Source: Todiramphus chloris collaris (lineage: Eukaryota; Chordata; Aves; Coraciiformes; Alcedinidae). Taken from it: a stretch of DNA of 64,000 nt. Under the pieces are notes generated by a model. The model was not told the origin of the DNA, made no database searches, and was given only the letters and a program-made list of their open reading frames with translations. Positions 12,289 through 23,081 of this stretch are shown here, one piece after another. Position 1 is the first letter of the stretch, and the number at the start of each line of letters is the position of its first letter. The DNA is taken from the NCBI GenBank assembly GCA_025345505.1, contig JANVCC010000018.1, positions 8,338,998-8,402,997 of the forward strand. The letters are read 5' to 3'. The position numbers were made by a program, and so were the translations under genes.

Positions 12289-15135
12289 CTTATTACTACT
12301 GTATTTTTACCATTGTCTACTGGTGGCTTATCAAGTACAGTGGTATCCAGTACTGAAAAGCTGCTTTCTTATCTGAATGAAAGGAGTGAAAGAGCACAGA
12401 GAAAGAAATAAAAGATTATATATGTTTGAATTATGCTATGGGGATATAAGGTTCTTAAAAAGGTAATATAGTAGAACTGACAATAAGGTGATTTCAAACT
12501 GGGGTTTCTGGGATGAAACCAATATATGAAGATGAGAAAATTTGTCACTGTGCATTTTGCTGGACAGAAAAGAAGTGATAAGAAATTAATGAAGAACAAG
12601 AGAGAGGATATTTAGCAGTAAGTGAAAAATTCATGAATTGCAGGCAAATAATTTACTTTTGAAAATACACTTAAAATGTTTAAGATTTGACAGCACATTT
12701 TAAAAGAATTGTATCTGAAAAGAGGAAGAATGTCATATTTTTCTGCACCACAATGTTGCCCCAGATAAGTAAGGATTTAAATATTTAATATAATAATTAA
12801 AAATGTCCCAAATAGCTGTCTTCCAAATATGAATTTGAGTCCTGTCAGTTTTATGTTAATCTAGGCTGCTATATTGAGTTTAGAAAGGAACCCAGGGAGA
12901 TGGTAAAAAGACCTTTCTTCTGAGAGAACTTTTCTAAAAACCAAGAATTTTGGTTATTATCAGTAGAATTGTATTGTTTAAACATCAAAATACTCAGGTG
13001 TATGGGTAAGCTGAAGATATTTCAATGATACAATGCAAAGTCTCATTAGGGATAAAAGACATAGTATTTTTTTCTGAAATCTGTGTGACTCTTGGCCTGT
13101 CCTAGAACTTAAAATCACAAGCACTACAATAACATTTCTAATTTTGAAAACATCTTTACCCTGAGAAGGAAACCGAGACACTTCTTATTAAAGTTATATT
13201 TACAAAGGTGACCGGAAAGTGAAAAGCCTTTGATGTCAGTACCAATAAAATGAATGACATGTCCCCTTCCCTTCTAACTTTTCAGAGCCTCAGGCCTAAC
13301 AGGTACTGTTCATCATCCAGTAATGAAATTTATAACCCAGTCCATATATAGATTAAAGTTCAGTCCCCACCTGACAGCCATATCTACTATCACTTTTGTG
13401 GCTTCATACGTGTTGTTATCATTTCTGGTAATGTCACGCCAAAAGTACTGACTCTTTCTTTTTTTTTTCTTCCTTGTATAGCATCAGCACCTTAATATGA
13501 ATTAAAAAAAAAAAACCCAAACCAAACCACAAAACTCTTTCTCCTACTCATATGAGACATTGGTTAAACATTAACTATCATATCTGAGCTCCACAGAGCC
13601 TTCCCTGTGGCCTTCAGGGAGCTGGTATGTCACAAGGGACATCTTCTGCAGTATTAATTATCTAACATTGTGAGAAAGTTATTAGTGAGGGCTTCCTATG
13701 CTCTGTAAGGCAAGTGATTCATTTGACGTTCTATTCCCTACTGCTAATGTGAAGACAGAATTTTTTTCCGTAAGGGAAAGTGCTTTGAAAAGGCTTGGGA
13801 GTATTATAGTAAAAATCCATGTAATACTGTGTAGAAATTTGTGTTGCAAAATACCAGTCAGTTAAAACTATCATATTGATGGATCAGCTCAGACACCGAG
13901 TGATGGAGACCTGTCAGACTGTTTGACTTTGAGTGATTATTCAACAGCTCTCAAAAGCAGAAAGAAAAATGAACTGCTCAGACGGGTGGAAAAATGAGGT
14001 CCCAAAACAACTGGAAAAGATTTAAACATTACTCCTCAGTGTGAGGAGCAGAAGCCAGCAAAAAGAAAAACAGCATGGCAGTAGTTCTACAAATGATAAT
14101 TCTTACATTCAAAGCTTCCATTTAATTGAAGTGCTGAAGGCTAAGTATTTAACTGTAGTGTGCCTATGTGAGGAACGTGGTATTCTGTAGAAAATTAATA
14201 TGCGACAGGCAAATATTTGAAAAGAAAGAATTAAATAAAAAAAGGAAAGAAACTGTTTCTATGTTGATGAACTTAACTTGTAAGTCTGGAAAACAAATTG
14301 AGTTTCTCAGAAGTGGCCAGATGTGGAGATGAGGAAAAGCATCATAGAAAGCACAGTGGTGGTGTGAATTAGTCTGGGGAAAGCAGCTGGCAAAGTGCAG
14401 GCAGAGATGGCAATCTGTGCATGTGAAAGCCTGTAGAGACAGCAAGAGCTCTGTCAGTATGAAGATGATGGAGAGCTGAAAACATGGAGTAGATAAAACA
14501 AAAAAGTGCACAGGTTTTCAAGTTGGAGTTCTCAAAAACTGTAGTTCACTGAGCCTCTTGTGCCATGGCACTCCACTGGAATATGATATTTTGGCAGGGC
14601 TGGCAATTCTGCAACATTACAACCTGGACAAAAAGGATAAAAAAATGCCATCAGTTCAGTGGAAGTTACTAGAACAGCAGTGTGTAATTTTGCTACAGGA
14701 AATCCCTGGATTGTCATTGTGAAAGAAAATGGGTTCTTTCTTAGCCTTACCTTTTCCGCAGATGCACTGAACATCTCTACCAGAAACAGTGTTATTAGTA
14801 GCACTGAAAGAGGCAGGAGAGTATCAGTCTTTCAGTGGTGAGCTTAGAAGGGAGCATTTGATCGGAGAGCATGGAGAGATAAGAAATTGGTAGAAACTAA
14901 TAAAACATGGAAAACATGCTTGGTTAGAAATACATCGAGCCCTCCACCATGTCGCCTTGCTGGTGAGAGAGAATAAAGTAGAGGTTTGCAGTATCTGTTT
15001 AGGAATGTCTTGGCAGAATTAAAAACTGGTGTTAGAGATCCCAACCTATCACAGTTCAAAAGTACGTTTCTTTGCCTAAGGACAGAACAAAATGAAGGAA
15101 CTGTGGAGGTTTAGTACTTTGAAAGGAGACTGTGA
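12289..15135. other. Gene-free AT-rich stretch
   Basis: 2.8 kb with no supported gene. It includes a poly-A/CCAAA low-complexity patch near 13500-13540. Confidence 0.6.
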
Positions 15136-15525
15136 ATAAAAGGTTCAAAAGAATCAGTACATTTTCTTGTTAGTGCAAAAAGAAGTCAGACCCTTTGCCC
15201 AGGAATATGCTCAAAAGAACTAAATAAATATGTAAAAAGGAAACATTTTCCACTACCTACAAGGAGAGAAATTCTGGAGGAGATGGCTTATGCCAAATAT
15301 TTTTCTACTCTTGATGCCTCAGCAGGCTTCTGGCAGTTGTTCTTAGACAAACAGAGTGTATGTTTATGCACCTCCAACACCTCCTTTGGGAGACACGGTT
15401 TCCTCCAATTGCCATTGGGTTATAGTCAGCACCATAGGTGTTTCGCCAGAAAATACAACCATTTTTCTCTGATGAGGGACATGCTAAAATCAACAGATGA
15501 CACTGTGATCTGGGAAACACAGTAG
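15136..15525 (+). pseudogene. Ty3/gypsy-like reverse transcriptase fragment
   Basis: One reading frame from 15136 to a TAG at 15523-15525 (129 codons) shows the Ty3/gypsy RT series: KELNKYVKRKHFPLPTRREI, MAYAKYFSTLDASAGFWQLF (catalytic-Asp motif LDAS-GFWQ), CTSNTSFGRHGFLQLPLG, then DDTVIWETQ (the DD box). Spacing is close to the family norm, but several core residues have drifted. An in-frame stop lies just upstream (15133). No integrase, RNase H or LTR is visible nearby. Family level is fairly sure; whether it comes from a retrotransposon or a lost domesticated gene is open. Confidence 0.8.
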
Positions 15526-15589
15526 AAGACTAAAACCAATGTATCCAAGGAGCTCCCAAAGAGCCAGAAGTGCTGGGCCTTGAGCTAAA

Positions 15590-15745
15590 TGAGTAAAAAC
15601 AAACAAACAAACAAAAAAAGAAATGAACACCATGTAGTGGATATATTTCTTAGAAAAGAAAAGAAGAAAGAACAAGAGGGGAAAGGAAGGCAAAAGGAAA
15701 GAAGGAAAAAAAGAAAGAAAAAGAGAAGGGAGAGTGGGATGAAGG
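15590..15745 (+). repeat. AAAC repeat and GA-rich low-complexity tract
   Basis: (AAAC)n at about 15598-15614, then a purine tract of AAAG, GGAAA and AAAGAAAG units from 15655 to 15740. Confidence 0.9.
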
Positions 15746-17301
15746 GGAAGATACACAATGATTCTTTGGAATATAAGCAACTTAATACCAAGCATAAGTC
15801 CTTCCATAAACTTCTGCACTGTTGTCTTGCAAAAGTCCTTGAGTCCTTCTTAAGTGAGTTAATTGAAGAGGGACATATCCTAAGATAATGCAGCAAAAAG
15901 CACAAGATAGCAATTCTCTGGCATGGGTCCAGTGAAGATGTTACCGTGTCCATCTCCTAACTGTACTGTCAAAATGTACAGTTTCCAGTGTCCAGTGATA
16001 GAAAAAGGAAAACTCAGTATCATCATATATTATAGACTATGGTCTATAATGTAATGTATAATACACTAGATAATATATGCCTCATATAATATGTAACTAT
16101 ATAATATTTAATTAAAGGTTCATTGTTTTTCTGTATTAGTGGTAGCAAAGCCATTGTTGTCATTGTCAAAGCAGGCATGGCAAACCAATTCCTCTCTGAA
16201 AGAAACAAGTGTAGGAAGGAGGGGATTCAGTTTCAGATGAGTGATTTGATGCAGCTTCCTCTGTGCAGCTGTGGAAAAGATGTGAAGCCTGAAGACAAAA
16301 TCAGATAAAGTAAATTGTTTTTTCTAGAATCAAATATAGACTCCAAGTGTCAGGAGAACTCCTACAACTAAGACTTTACAAAACATGAAGTGTTAATGCA
16401 CAGTATGGCTAAGAAACAAATTTTAAACCCAAATTCTACCGGTTCAAGAGGCTCAGTTAAAGCTTGAGTGTTAGATGGGTTTTCTGTTTAATAGTATTCA
16501 TACAACAATCCCTAAATACAACAGAAGAAATGTTACAGAGACATATGTATATGAAAAGAAAGGGATCAGTGGATGTACTCTACAGTACAAGCTATTAGGA
16601 CATGCCATATGTACCATAAACATGGGACACCATAGCATGCATTATGGAATAGGAGCTATTAGAAATACTTTCCCCTGCTGACTCACAGGTATATTCTGGC
16701 ATTGTTACAGTGCTCAGTTGTCTTGGCTCTTCTAGATTCTACAGGTGACTGAGACGATCAAATCCATTTTCACTATAAGTTATATATTCATGTGTATGAT
16801 GTGCCATTGCTCACAAATGAGAGTTTAAGCAATTTGAAAGTAAGCAATATGTGTACCCTGTCCTGAGCTCTGGTCCCTACTATATTATATTTGCATTTAA
16901 TCCACAAGTGCAATACATACATAGCTGAAGGTAGGACTTCATGCTCCCAGACACATGTCCCAGCATGCACAGGAGTTGTTTCCATATTTATTTGTAATTT
17001 TTTGGCTTTACTGACTTTCAATTGTGGCAACATAGTAGTCCAGGTTCATCAGAAAGGTTGCTCCCAACCAGAATTATGTGCAGCCTTATACATAGGACCA
17101 TCTCTCGTGATGTCAAGGCAGGAAATTTGGTCATCTATTTTTCAAGAAATTGCTGTAGTTCCAAGGGAAATGCAGCTGTTCAGTCGGAGTACAATAACGC
17201 ACACAAATACATAGCTTCTTCATGTACATGTGAAGAGGCAGTACCCTGTTAGTACTGCAGCTAAACTGCAGTGTTAACTGCCCATGAAGGACAGAACATC
17301 A
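15746..17301. other. Gene-free stretch
   Basis: Contains an ATATA-rich region (16025-16118) with a perfect 9-bp inverted repeat at 16029-16050. No gene recognised. Confidence 0.6.
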
Positions 17302-17470
17302 AATCACAAAATCACAGAGTGGTAGGGGTTAGAAGGGACCTCTGGAAATCATCCAGCCCAACCCTTTTGCCAATGCAGAATTACCTACATCAGGTTGCAT
17401 AGGAACTCATCCAAGCAAGTTTTGAATACCTCCAGGGAAGGAGACTTCACAACCTCTCTGGGCAGCCTAG
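17302..17470 (-). mobile_element. CR1 LINE 3' fragment
   Basis: AATCACAAAATCACAGAGTG opens it on the + strand; then GGACCTCTGGAAATCATCCA and CAACCTCTCTGGGCAGCCTA, CR1 3' UTR read on the minus strand. Confidence 0.93.
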
Positions 17471-17518
17471 GTGTTTGGTTTTTACATCAGGACCAAATTT
17501 GTGCAGATTAGAGATCTT

Positions 17519-17618
17519 AGAATCATAAAATCATCTAGATTGGAAAAGAACTTTGAGATCATTAAGTCCAACTGTTAACCTTACTCTACATGTCCACTGC
17601 TAAACCATGCCCCTAAAT
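17519..17618 (-). mobile_element. CR1 LINE 3' fragment, about 100 bp
   Basis: AGAATCATAAAATCATCTAG followed by GAAAAGAACTTTGAGATCAT and CTAAACCATGCCCCTAAA. It directly abuts the tail of the longer CR1 that follows. Confidence 0.88.
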
Positions 17619-19340
17619 CACAGAATCACAGAATTTCCTAGATTGGAAAAGACCTTTAAGATCATCTAGTCCCATCATTAACCTAAAGCTGAGAAGACCT
17701 CAACTAAACCATATCCCTCAGTACTACATCTACATGACTCTTAAATGCCTTCAGGAATGAGGACTCATCCACTTCCCTGGGCAAGCCGTTCCAGTGCCTG
17801 ATAACCTGTTTGCTAAAGAAATTCTTCCTCATATACAATCTAAACTTCCCTTGGTGCAACTTAAGGCCATTTACTCTAGTTCTATCACTTGTTACTTGAG
17901 AGAACAGACTGACCCCCATGGCTCTACAACCTCCTTTCAGGTGTCTATAGGGAGCAAAAAGGTCTCCCCTGAGCTTCCTTTTCTCCAAACTAAACAATGC
18001 CAACTCTCTCAACCGCTCCTCACAAGCCATGTGCTCTAGTCCCTTCACCAGGTTTCTTGCCCTTCTCTGGACATGCTCTAGTGCCTCAGTGTCCTTGTAG
18101 TGAGGGGCCCAAAACTGAACATGGTGCTTGAGATGTGGCCTCATCAGTGCCAAGTATAGGAGTAGAATCACTTCCCTGGTCCTACTGGCCATACTATTCC
18201 TGATGCAGGCCAGGATTGGCCTTTTTGGCCACCTGTGTACACTGCTGGCTCATGTTCAGACAGCTGTCAATCAACACCCCCAGGTCCCTCTCTTCTGAGC
18301 AGCTTTCCAGCCACTCCTCCCCAAGCCTGTAGTGCTGCTGGGGGTTGTTGTGGCCAAAGTGAAGACCCCAGCATTTGACCTTATTGAAACTCATGGGATT
18401 GGCCTTGGCCCATTGTTCTAGTCTGTCTAGATACATCTGCAGAGCCTCCCACCCCTTGAGTGGATGGACACTTCCATTCAGCTTGGTTTTGTCTGCAAAG
18501 CTACTGAAAGTGCACTCGATTGCCTCATCCAGGTCATTGATAAAGATACTAAACACAACTGGCCCTGGGGGGCACCACTCATGACTGGCCACAAACTGGA
18601 TCAAATTCCCTTTAGCACCACTCTTTGTCCCTGGCCATCCAGACAGTTTTTTATCCAGTGAAGTGTATGCCCATCCAGGCCATAAGAAGCCAGTTTCTCC
18701 AGGAGAATGTTGTGGGAGATGGTGTCAAAGGCTTCACTGAAGTCCAGATAGACAACATTCACAGCCTTTACCTCATCCACTAAGCAGGTCACCTTGTTAT
18801 ACAAGGACCTGTCCTTCATAAACCCATGCTTACTGGGTCTGATCATCTGGTTGTCCTGTATGTACTACATGATGGTACTTGGGATAATCTGCTCCATCTG
18901 CTTCCCTGGCATTGAAGTAAAACTGACAGGCCTGTAGTTTCCCAGATCATCATTCCAGCCCTTCTTATAGAAGAGTGTTAGATTGGCTAATTTCCAGTCT
19001 GACGGGACCTCCCCAGTCAGCCATGACTGCTGATAAATGATGAAAATGGATTGGTGAGCACCTCTGCCATGTCTCTTGGAACTCTCAGAGTTCCTGTGTA
19101 CATGTCAGTGGTGTAGCAGGTTGTGGACCATCTCTTCCTGGACTGCAGGGGGATCATTCTGCTCCTGGTCCCTGTCTTCTAGCTCAGAGGACTGGATTCC
19201 CAGATTACAACTGGTCCTGTTACTAAATACTGAGGCAAAGGCAGAATTAAGCACCTCAGCCTTTTCCTCATCCCTTAGTTACCATGTTTCCTCCTGCATC
19301 TAATGGAGGATGGAGGGTCTCTCTGGCCCTGCTTTGACTG
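17619..19340 (-). mobile_element. CR1 LINE, 1.7 kb, with decayed reverse transcriptase
   Basis: Minus-strand copy from its tail (CACAGAATCACAGAATTTCC on the + strand) through the 3' UTR and RT. Readable blocks in order on the minus strand: [20 protein letters not shown] (18601-18846), [20 protein letters not shown] (18194-18604) and [20 protein letters not shown] (17704-18192). The catalytic FADD box reads FADK (18488-18499), and frameshifts separate the blocks, so it is inactive. Confidence 0.95.
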
Positions 19341-19789
19341 CTAACATGTATACAGATATACAGCATATACCAAAGATCGGAGCTACTTCCAGTGTAGAAG
19401 ATCAGGGACTAAAGCTTGATGTTTATGTCATCCTTTCTTTTCTAAAATCTGCATGAATACCTTCTGCCTGTCTTTGTCATATAGAGTGCAAAAGACACAA
19501 AGATCTAAGACCTGTGATACAGTCACTGGGCTTCTTCAGAATGGTTCCATCTCCAAAGTCTTCATTTTACTTCCAAGAGATGCACTCAGAGGAGAGTGAA
19601 ACTTAACCAAACGTAGTTGAGGAACACAGTGAAATGAGATAATACAATTTTAAACAGATTAGTCTGAAAGATAAACTGTTTTCCAAGGACAAAGCCCACA
19701 GGTTCAAAGAAATACCTGAAATAAGATCTTTATGTTGCTGAAATCCATGTGAATATTGACTTATTCCAGTGAGCTGAAAGCACAGGGAT

Positions 19790-21053
19790 TCCTTGATGGT
19801 TGAACCACCAAGAAGAACCAGCCTGGCTGAATAGGGAGGTTTGGATTAAAATCAGGGATAAAAGGAGGGTTTATGGCCTCTGGAAGAAGGGGCAGATGAC
19901 TCATGATGAGTATAAGAATGTTGTCAGGTCATGCAGGGAAATAATTAGAAGGTTGAAAGCTGAACTAGAAGTTAATCTGTCTTTAGAGGTGAAGAGCAGT
20001 AAGAAAAAGTTGTTTATACAGTAATAATAAAAGAAAGGCCGGGGAGGGCCTCCATGCCCTACTAGATTCTGAAGGAAGCATGTTATTAAAAGACAAGGAG
20101 AAGGCTGAGGTGCTTAATGCCTTCTTTGCCTCAGTCTTTAGTAATGGGAACACGTGCACTGGGGAAAGTCACTCCCCCAAGCCAAGAGACAGGGGCCAGG
20201 AACACAATCTCCCCCTACAATTCAGGAGGTGACGGTCCATGACCTGCTGCTCAAAATCAATGTGAATAAATCTATGGGGCTGGATGGGTTACATCCTGGA
20301 GTGCTGAGAGAACTCTCAGGGGTGCTCACCAGGCCACTGTCTGCCATTTCTCAGCAGTGCTGTCTGACTGGGGAGGTACCAGCAGATTGGAAGTCAGCCA
20401 ACGTAACACCAATATATGTGAAGGGATGGAAGGATGATGCAGGGAACTACAGGCCTGTCAGTTTGACTTCTGTACCAGGGAAGATGGTGGGGCAGATCAT
20501 CCTGGGTTCTGTTACGCTGCACATGAAGGACAACCAGGTGATCAGGCCCAGTCAGCATGGGTTTATGAAGGGTAGGTGCTGTTTAACAAACCTGATCTCC
20601 TTCTCTGACAGGGTGACCTGCTTGTTGGATGAAGGCAAGGCTGTGGATGTTGTCTATCTTGAATTTAGTAAGGCATTTGACACCGTTTTCCACAGCATTG
20701 TATTAGAGAAATTGACTGCTCTTGGCTTGGATGGACATACACTTTCTTGGATGAAAAACTGGTTAGATGGATGAGTCCAAAGAGTTGTGGTCAATGGAGT
20801 TAAATCCAGTTGGCTGCCAGTCACGAGTGGTGCCACCCAGGGCTCAGTACTCCTGTTTAATATCTTTGTCAGTGATTTGGATGAGGGGATAGAGTGCACC
20901 CTTGGTAAATTTGCAGATGACACCAAGCTAAGTGGAAATGTCGATCCACTTGAGGGTAGGGAAGCTCTACAAAGCGATCTGGATAGGCTGGATCTCTGGG
21001 CCAGATCTTTAAGGTCTTTTCCAGATGGAACTATCCTATGATCCTGTGAACTA
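19790..21053 (+). mobile_element. CR1 LINE, 1.3 kb, with decayed reverse transcriptase
   Basis: Plus-strand copy beginning PAWLNREVWIKIRDKRRVYG (from 19817), with SMGLDGLHPGVLRELSGVLT, NYRPVSLTSVPGKMVGQIIL, VVYLEFSKAFDTVFHSIVLE and [13 protein letters not shown] (FADD at 20910-20921). A TGA (20772-20774) splits the RT frame. The end jumps from just past FADD to a short CR1 terminus (GTCTTTTCCAGATGGAAC, CCTATGATCCTGTGA), an internal deletion. Confidence 0.93.
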
Positions 21054-22850
21054 GTGTGTGACATTTTGTGGCATCTGTTGTGAAGAAAGTGCTGTCCCTT
21101 AGCTAGACAATACAGCCATAGAAACCTGTCACCATAGAATGGTTCACCCATGTTACCTACATGCTTATGGACTGAGTCATAACTTCTGTGATCTGTTTAC
21201 GTCCATGCAACGTCATATTAATGTAATTAGTCAGCCTCAGTTTGAGCCCAAATAACCACCTGAAGGAGACAGGCAAAATAGAGAAATAGCTAACAAATCT
21301 CTGCATGCTGGGCATTACAGACCTCTATTTTTCTGTAGTGCTAAAGTGTACAAATAAATAGATTTTAAGTAATAGTCAAAACCTCCTGACATTTGAATGC
21401 AGAAAGTGATTAAATGCTATGGGCAGAAGTATGATATTTTTGTACAGTTTCTGGCATAATAATACTACAAAATAAAATAATTGTTACATATCACAGCATA
21501 TATTGAGACAGCTCAACATGCCTGAACAAAAACATATGTTGCCTTTGGAAGTAAGAAATAATCTCCAATTGGATGTTTCATTGTGTCTGTGACTGGTATG
21601 AGCCAAGGACAGAAACCAAAATGGAAAATTTTAAGAAATGCTTTCTTTGTGATACCTCTAAAATTGATGAATCCACAAAAGAAATTTCTTCAAGAAGTCT
21701 CTCTGAAATGGCATGTCTTTGTTAATGTCACCAGAAAAAAATCCTGATAAGAAGGAAGATGTCTCCTCTATTGGAAAGTACGCCCCATCCATACATCAGT
21801 GCTTCCCATTTTTGAACTGATGTTGAGTTACATGATCATAGTACATCATGGGAAATGTAACCCAAGGGAGAAAGAGTATGAAAAAATAAGAGACTTTAAA
21901 GATAACTGCCATGATGCATAGCAACATGGTAACATTTCAAGGAAAAAGAAATTATTGCTTAGCTAAGCCAAAATTTGATTTTCAATTCAACAAGCTAAGA
22001 GGAAATATTTTGATTTGCAACTGTCAAAACATTTCCATTTGATCAGATATATGAAAATTAAATTTACTGAACAAAATTATCTTTCCATATTCAACTTTTC
22101 CATAGTCAACTATTTAAACTGCAGTTATCATTGATAAATATGAGTAGAGAAAGAATTCAAACTACTAGAATTTCTTATTACATAAATCCAGTCTTTTTTA
22201 TACAATTAAACATATTCATTAAAAAGTTTTTTGTTTGCTTTTATTTTAATCGTTTTTATCATCTTCATAGTTTTATCTTCATTTTGGTAAATTTTAGCAT
22301 CATAATTCTGTATTTTTGCTATTATTAACAAACAAAAGTAATTGAATCTAATACTAAGGAAAAAAAAAAAAGCATTATACAGAGCTTGCTTTCAACATGA
22401 ACATGACCAGATTTGCCAGAATATTGCAAGTAAACATAAAATTATTTTTAGAAAGGTATGTGACAAATTTTGGTACAAAAAGTAAAAAAATCTTAAACTT
22501 TCATTCTCCTGCCTGTAAATGGAACATGTCTAAATTGCACAATGCTCTCATTTTATCAAACACTCACACCCTTAAGCCTCTCAACACCTATACTGAAAGC
22601 ACGCTGCAGTGTTTATTTCTTCCAGATATAATTTATGCATTGTAATTGTTCCTATGTAGATGTGGGAAATTTATTTTAATATATTCTTAGAATATGTAGC
22701 TGAGGGATTTTGCTTTTAAAACTGATAAAGAAAAAAACCCCAATGAACTGGAAGAGTGACTTATCTCCAGTACATACTCAGTGTTCTGCCTTCGGGGACT
22801 CCCAGCAGCCAAAGCAGAACATTGTCTGGAGCACAGTGAGGATCTGGGAC
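21054..22850. other. Gene-free stretch upstream of the APOB promoter
   Basis: 1.8 kb, AT-rich. The region just before 22855 may hold further promoter elements, but none is distinctive enough to name. Confidence 0.6.
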
Positions 22851-22854
22851 TCTC

Positions 22855-22877
22855 ACCTTTGGACCTTTGGCAATTTG
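22855..22877 (+). promoter_or_regulatory. Composite HNF4-type / C/EBP-type element of the APOB promoter
   Basis: The sequence CCTTTGGACCTTTGGCAATTT holds a direct-repeat nuclear-receptor site running into a GCAAT C/EBP-like core, about 50 bp upstream of the TATA box. The human APOB proximal promoter has nearly the same string (CCTTTGGACCTTTTGCAAT) at about -80, a known binding site for HNF4, ARP-1/EAR and C/EBP. Liver and gut use is inferred from that match. Confidence 0.8.
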
Positions 22878-22921
22878 CTCTGAGCTTTCTAAACCGTTTG
22901 CCTCAGCTGGTTGCTACAGAC

Positions 22922-22930
22922 TATATAAAT
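22922..22930 (+). promoter_or_regulatory. TATA box of APOB
   Basis: TATATAAAT lies 94 bp upstream of the start codon. A start of transcription about 25-32 bp downstream (about 22950-22956) is predicted, giving a 5' UTR of roughly 70 nt without an upstream ATG. Human APOB has a TATA-like CTATAAATGGGG in the same place, and the bird copy keeps the following TGGAGG. Confidence 0.75.
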
Positions 22931-23023
22931 GGAGGTCCAAGTCAGAAGGCTCATTCTCCCTCTGAGGTGGTAGGGAAGAGGGGAGAGGAAAAGAAAGGGA
23001 CACAAGAGGGTTCAGGGCTCACC

Positions 23024-23081
23024 ATGGGCCCTGTACAGCTCTTGCTGTTCTTGCTGCTTCTCAGCAGTGGGGTTCTCACAC
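23024..23081 (+). CDS. APOB: APOB exon 1 (coding part): signal peptide
   Basis: Encodes residues 1-19 plus one base. The leader is a leucine run (LLLFLLLL) ending SSGVLT, typical of an ER signal peptide; cleavage is probably just after Thr19, before QEEAP. Donor CACAC|GTAAGT. The 5' UTR precedes it from about 22953. Confidence 0.95.

Noticed and set aside
15490-15953. Long open frames on both strands rich in Lys/Glu or Phe/Leu/Ser
   Set aside because: Produced by the GA-rich low-complexity tract; no domain is visible.
17704-18846. Reverse-transcriptase-like open frames as candidate genes
   Set aside because: They are pieces of a truncated CR1 with frameshifts and a mutated catalytic box (FADK).
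1-22850. Searched for a neighbouring gene (for example the TDRD15-type neighbour of mammalian APOB)
   Set aside because: No long open frame or conserved domain is present in the flank; a neighbour must lie outside the window.
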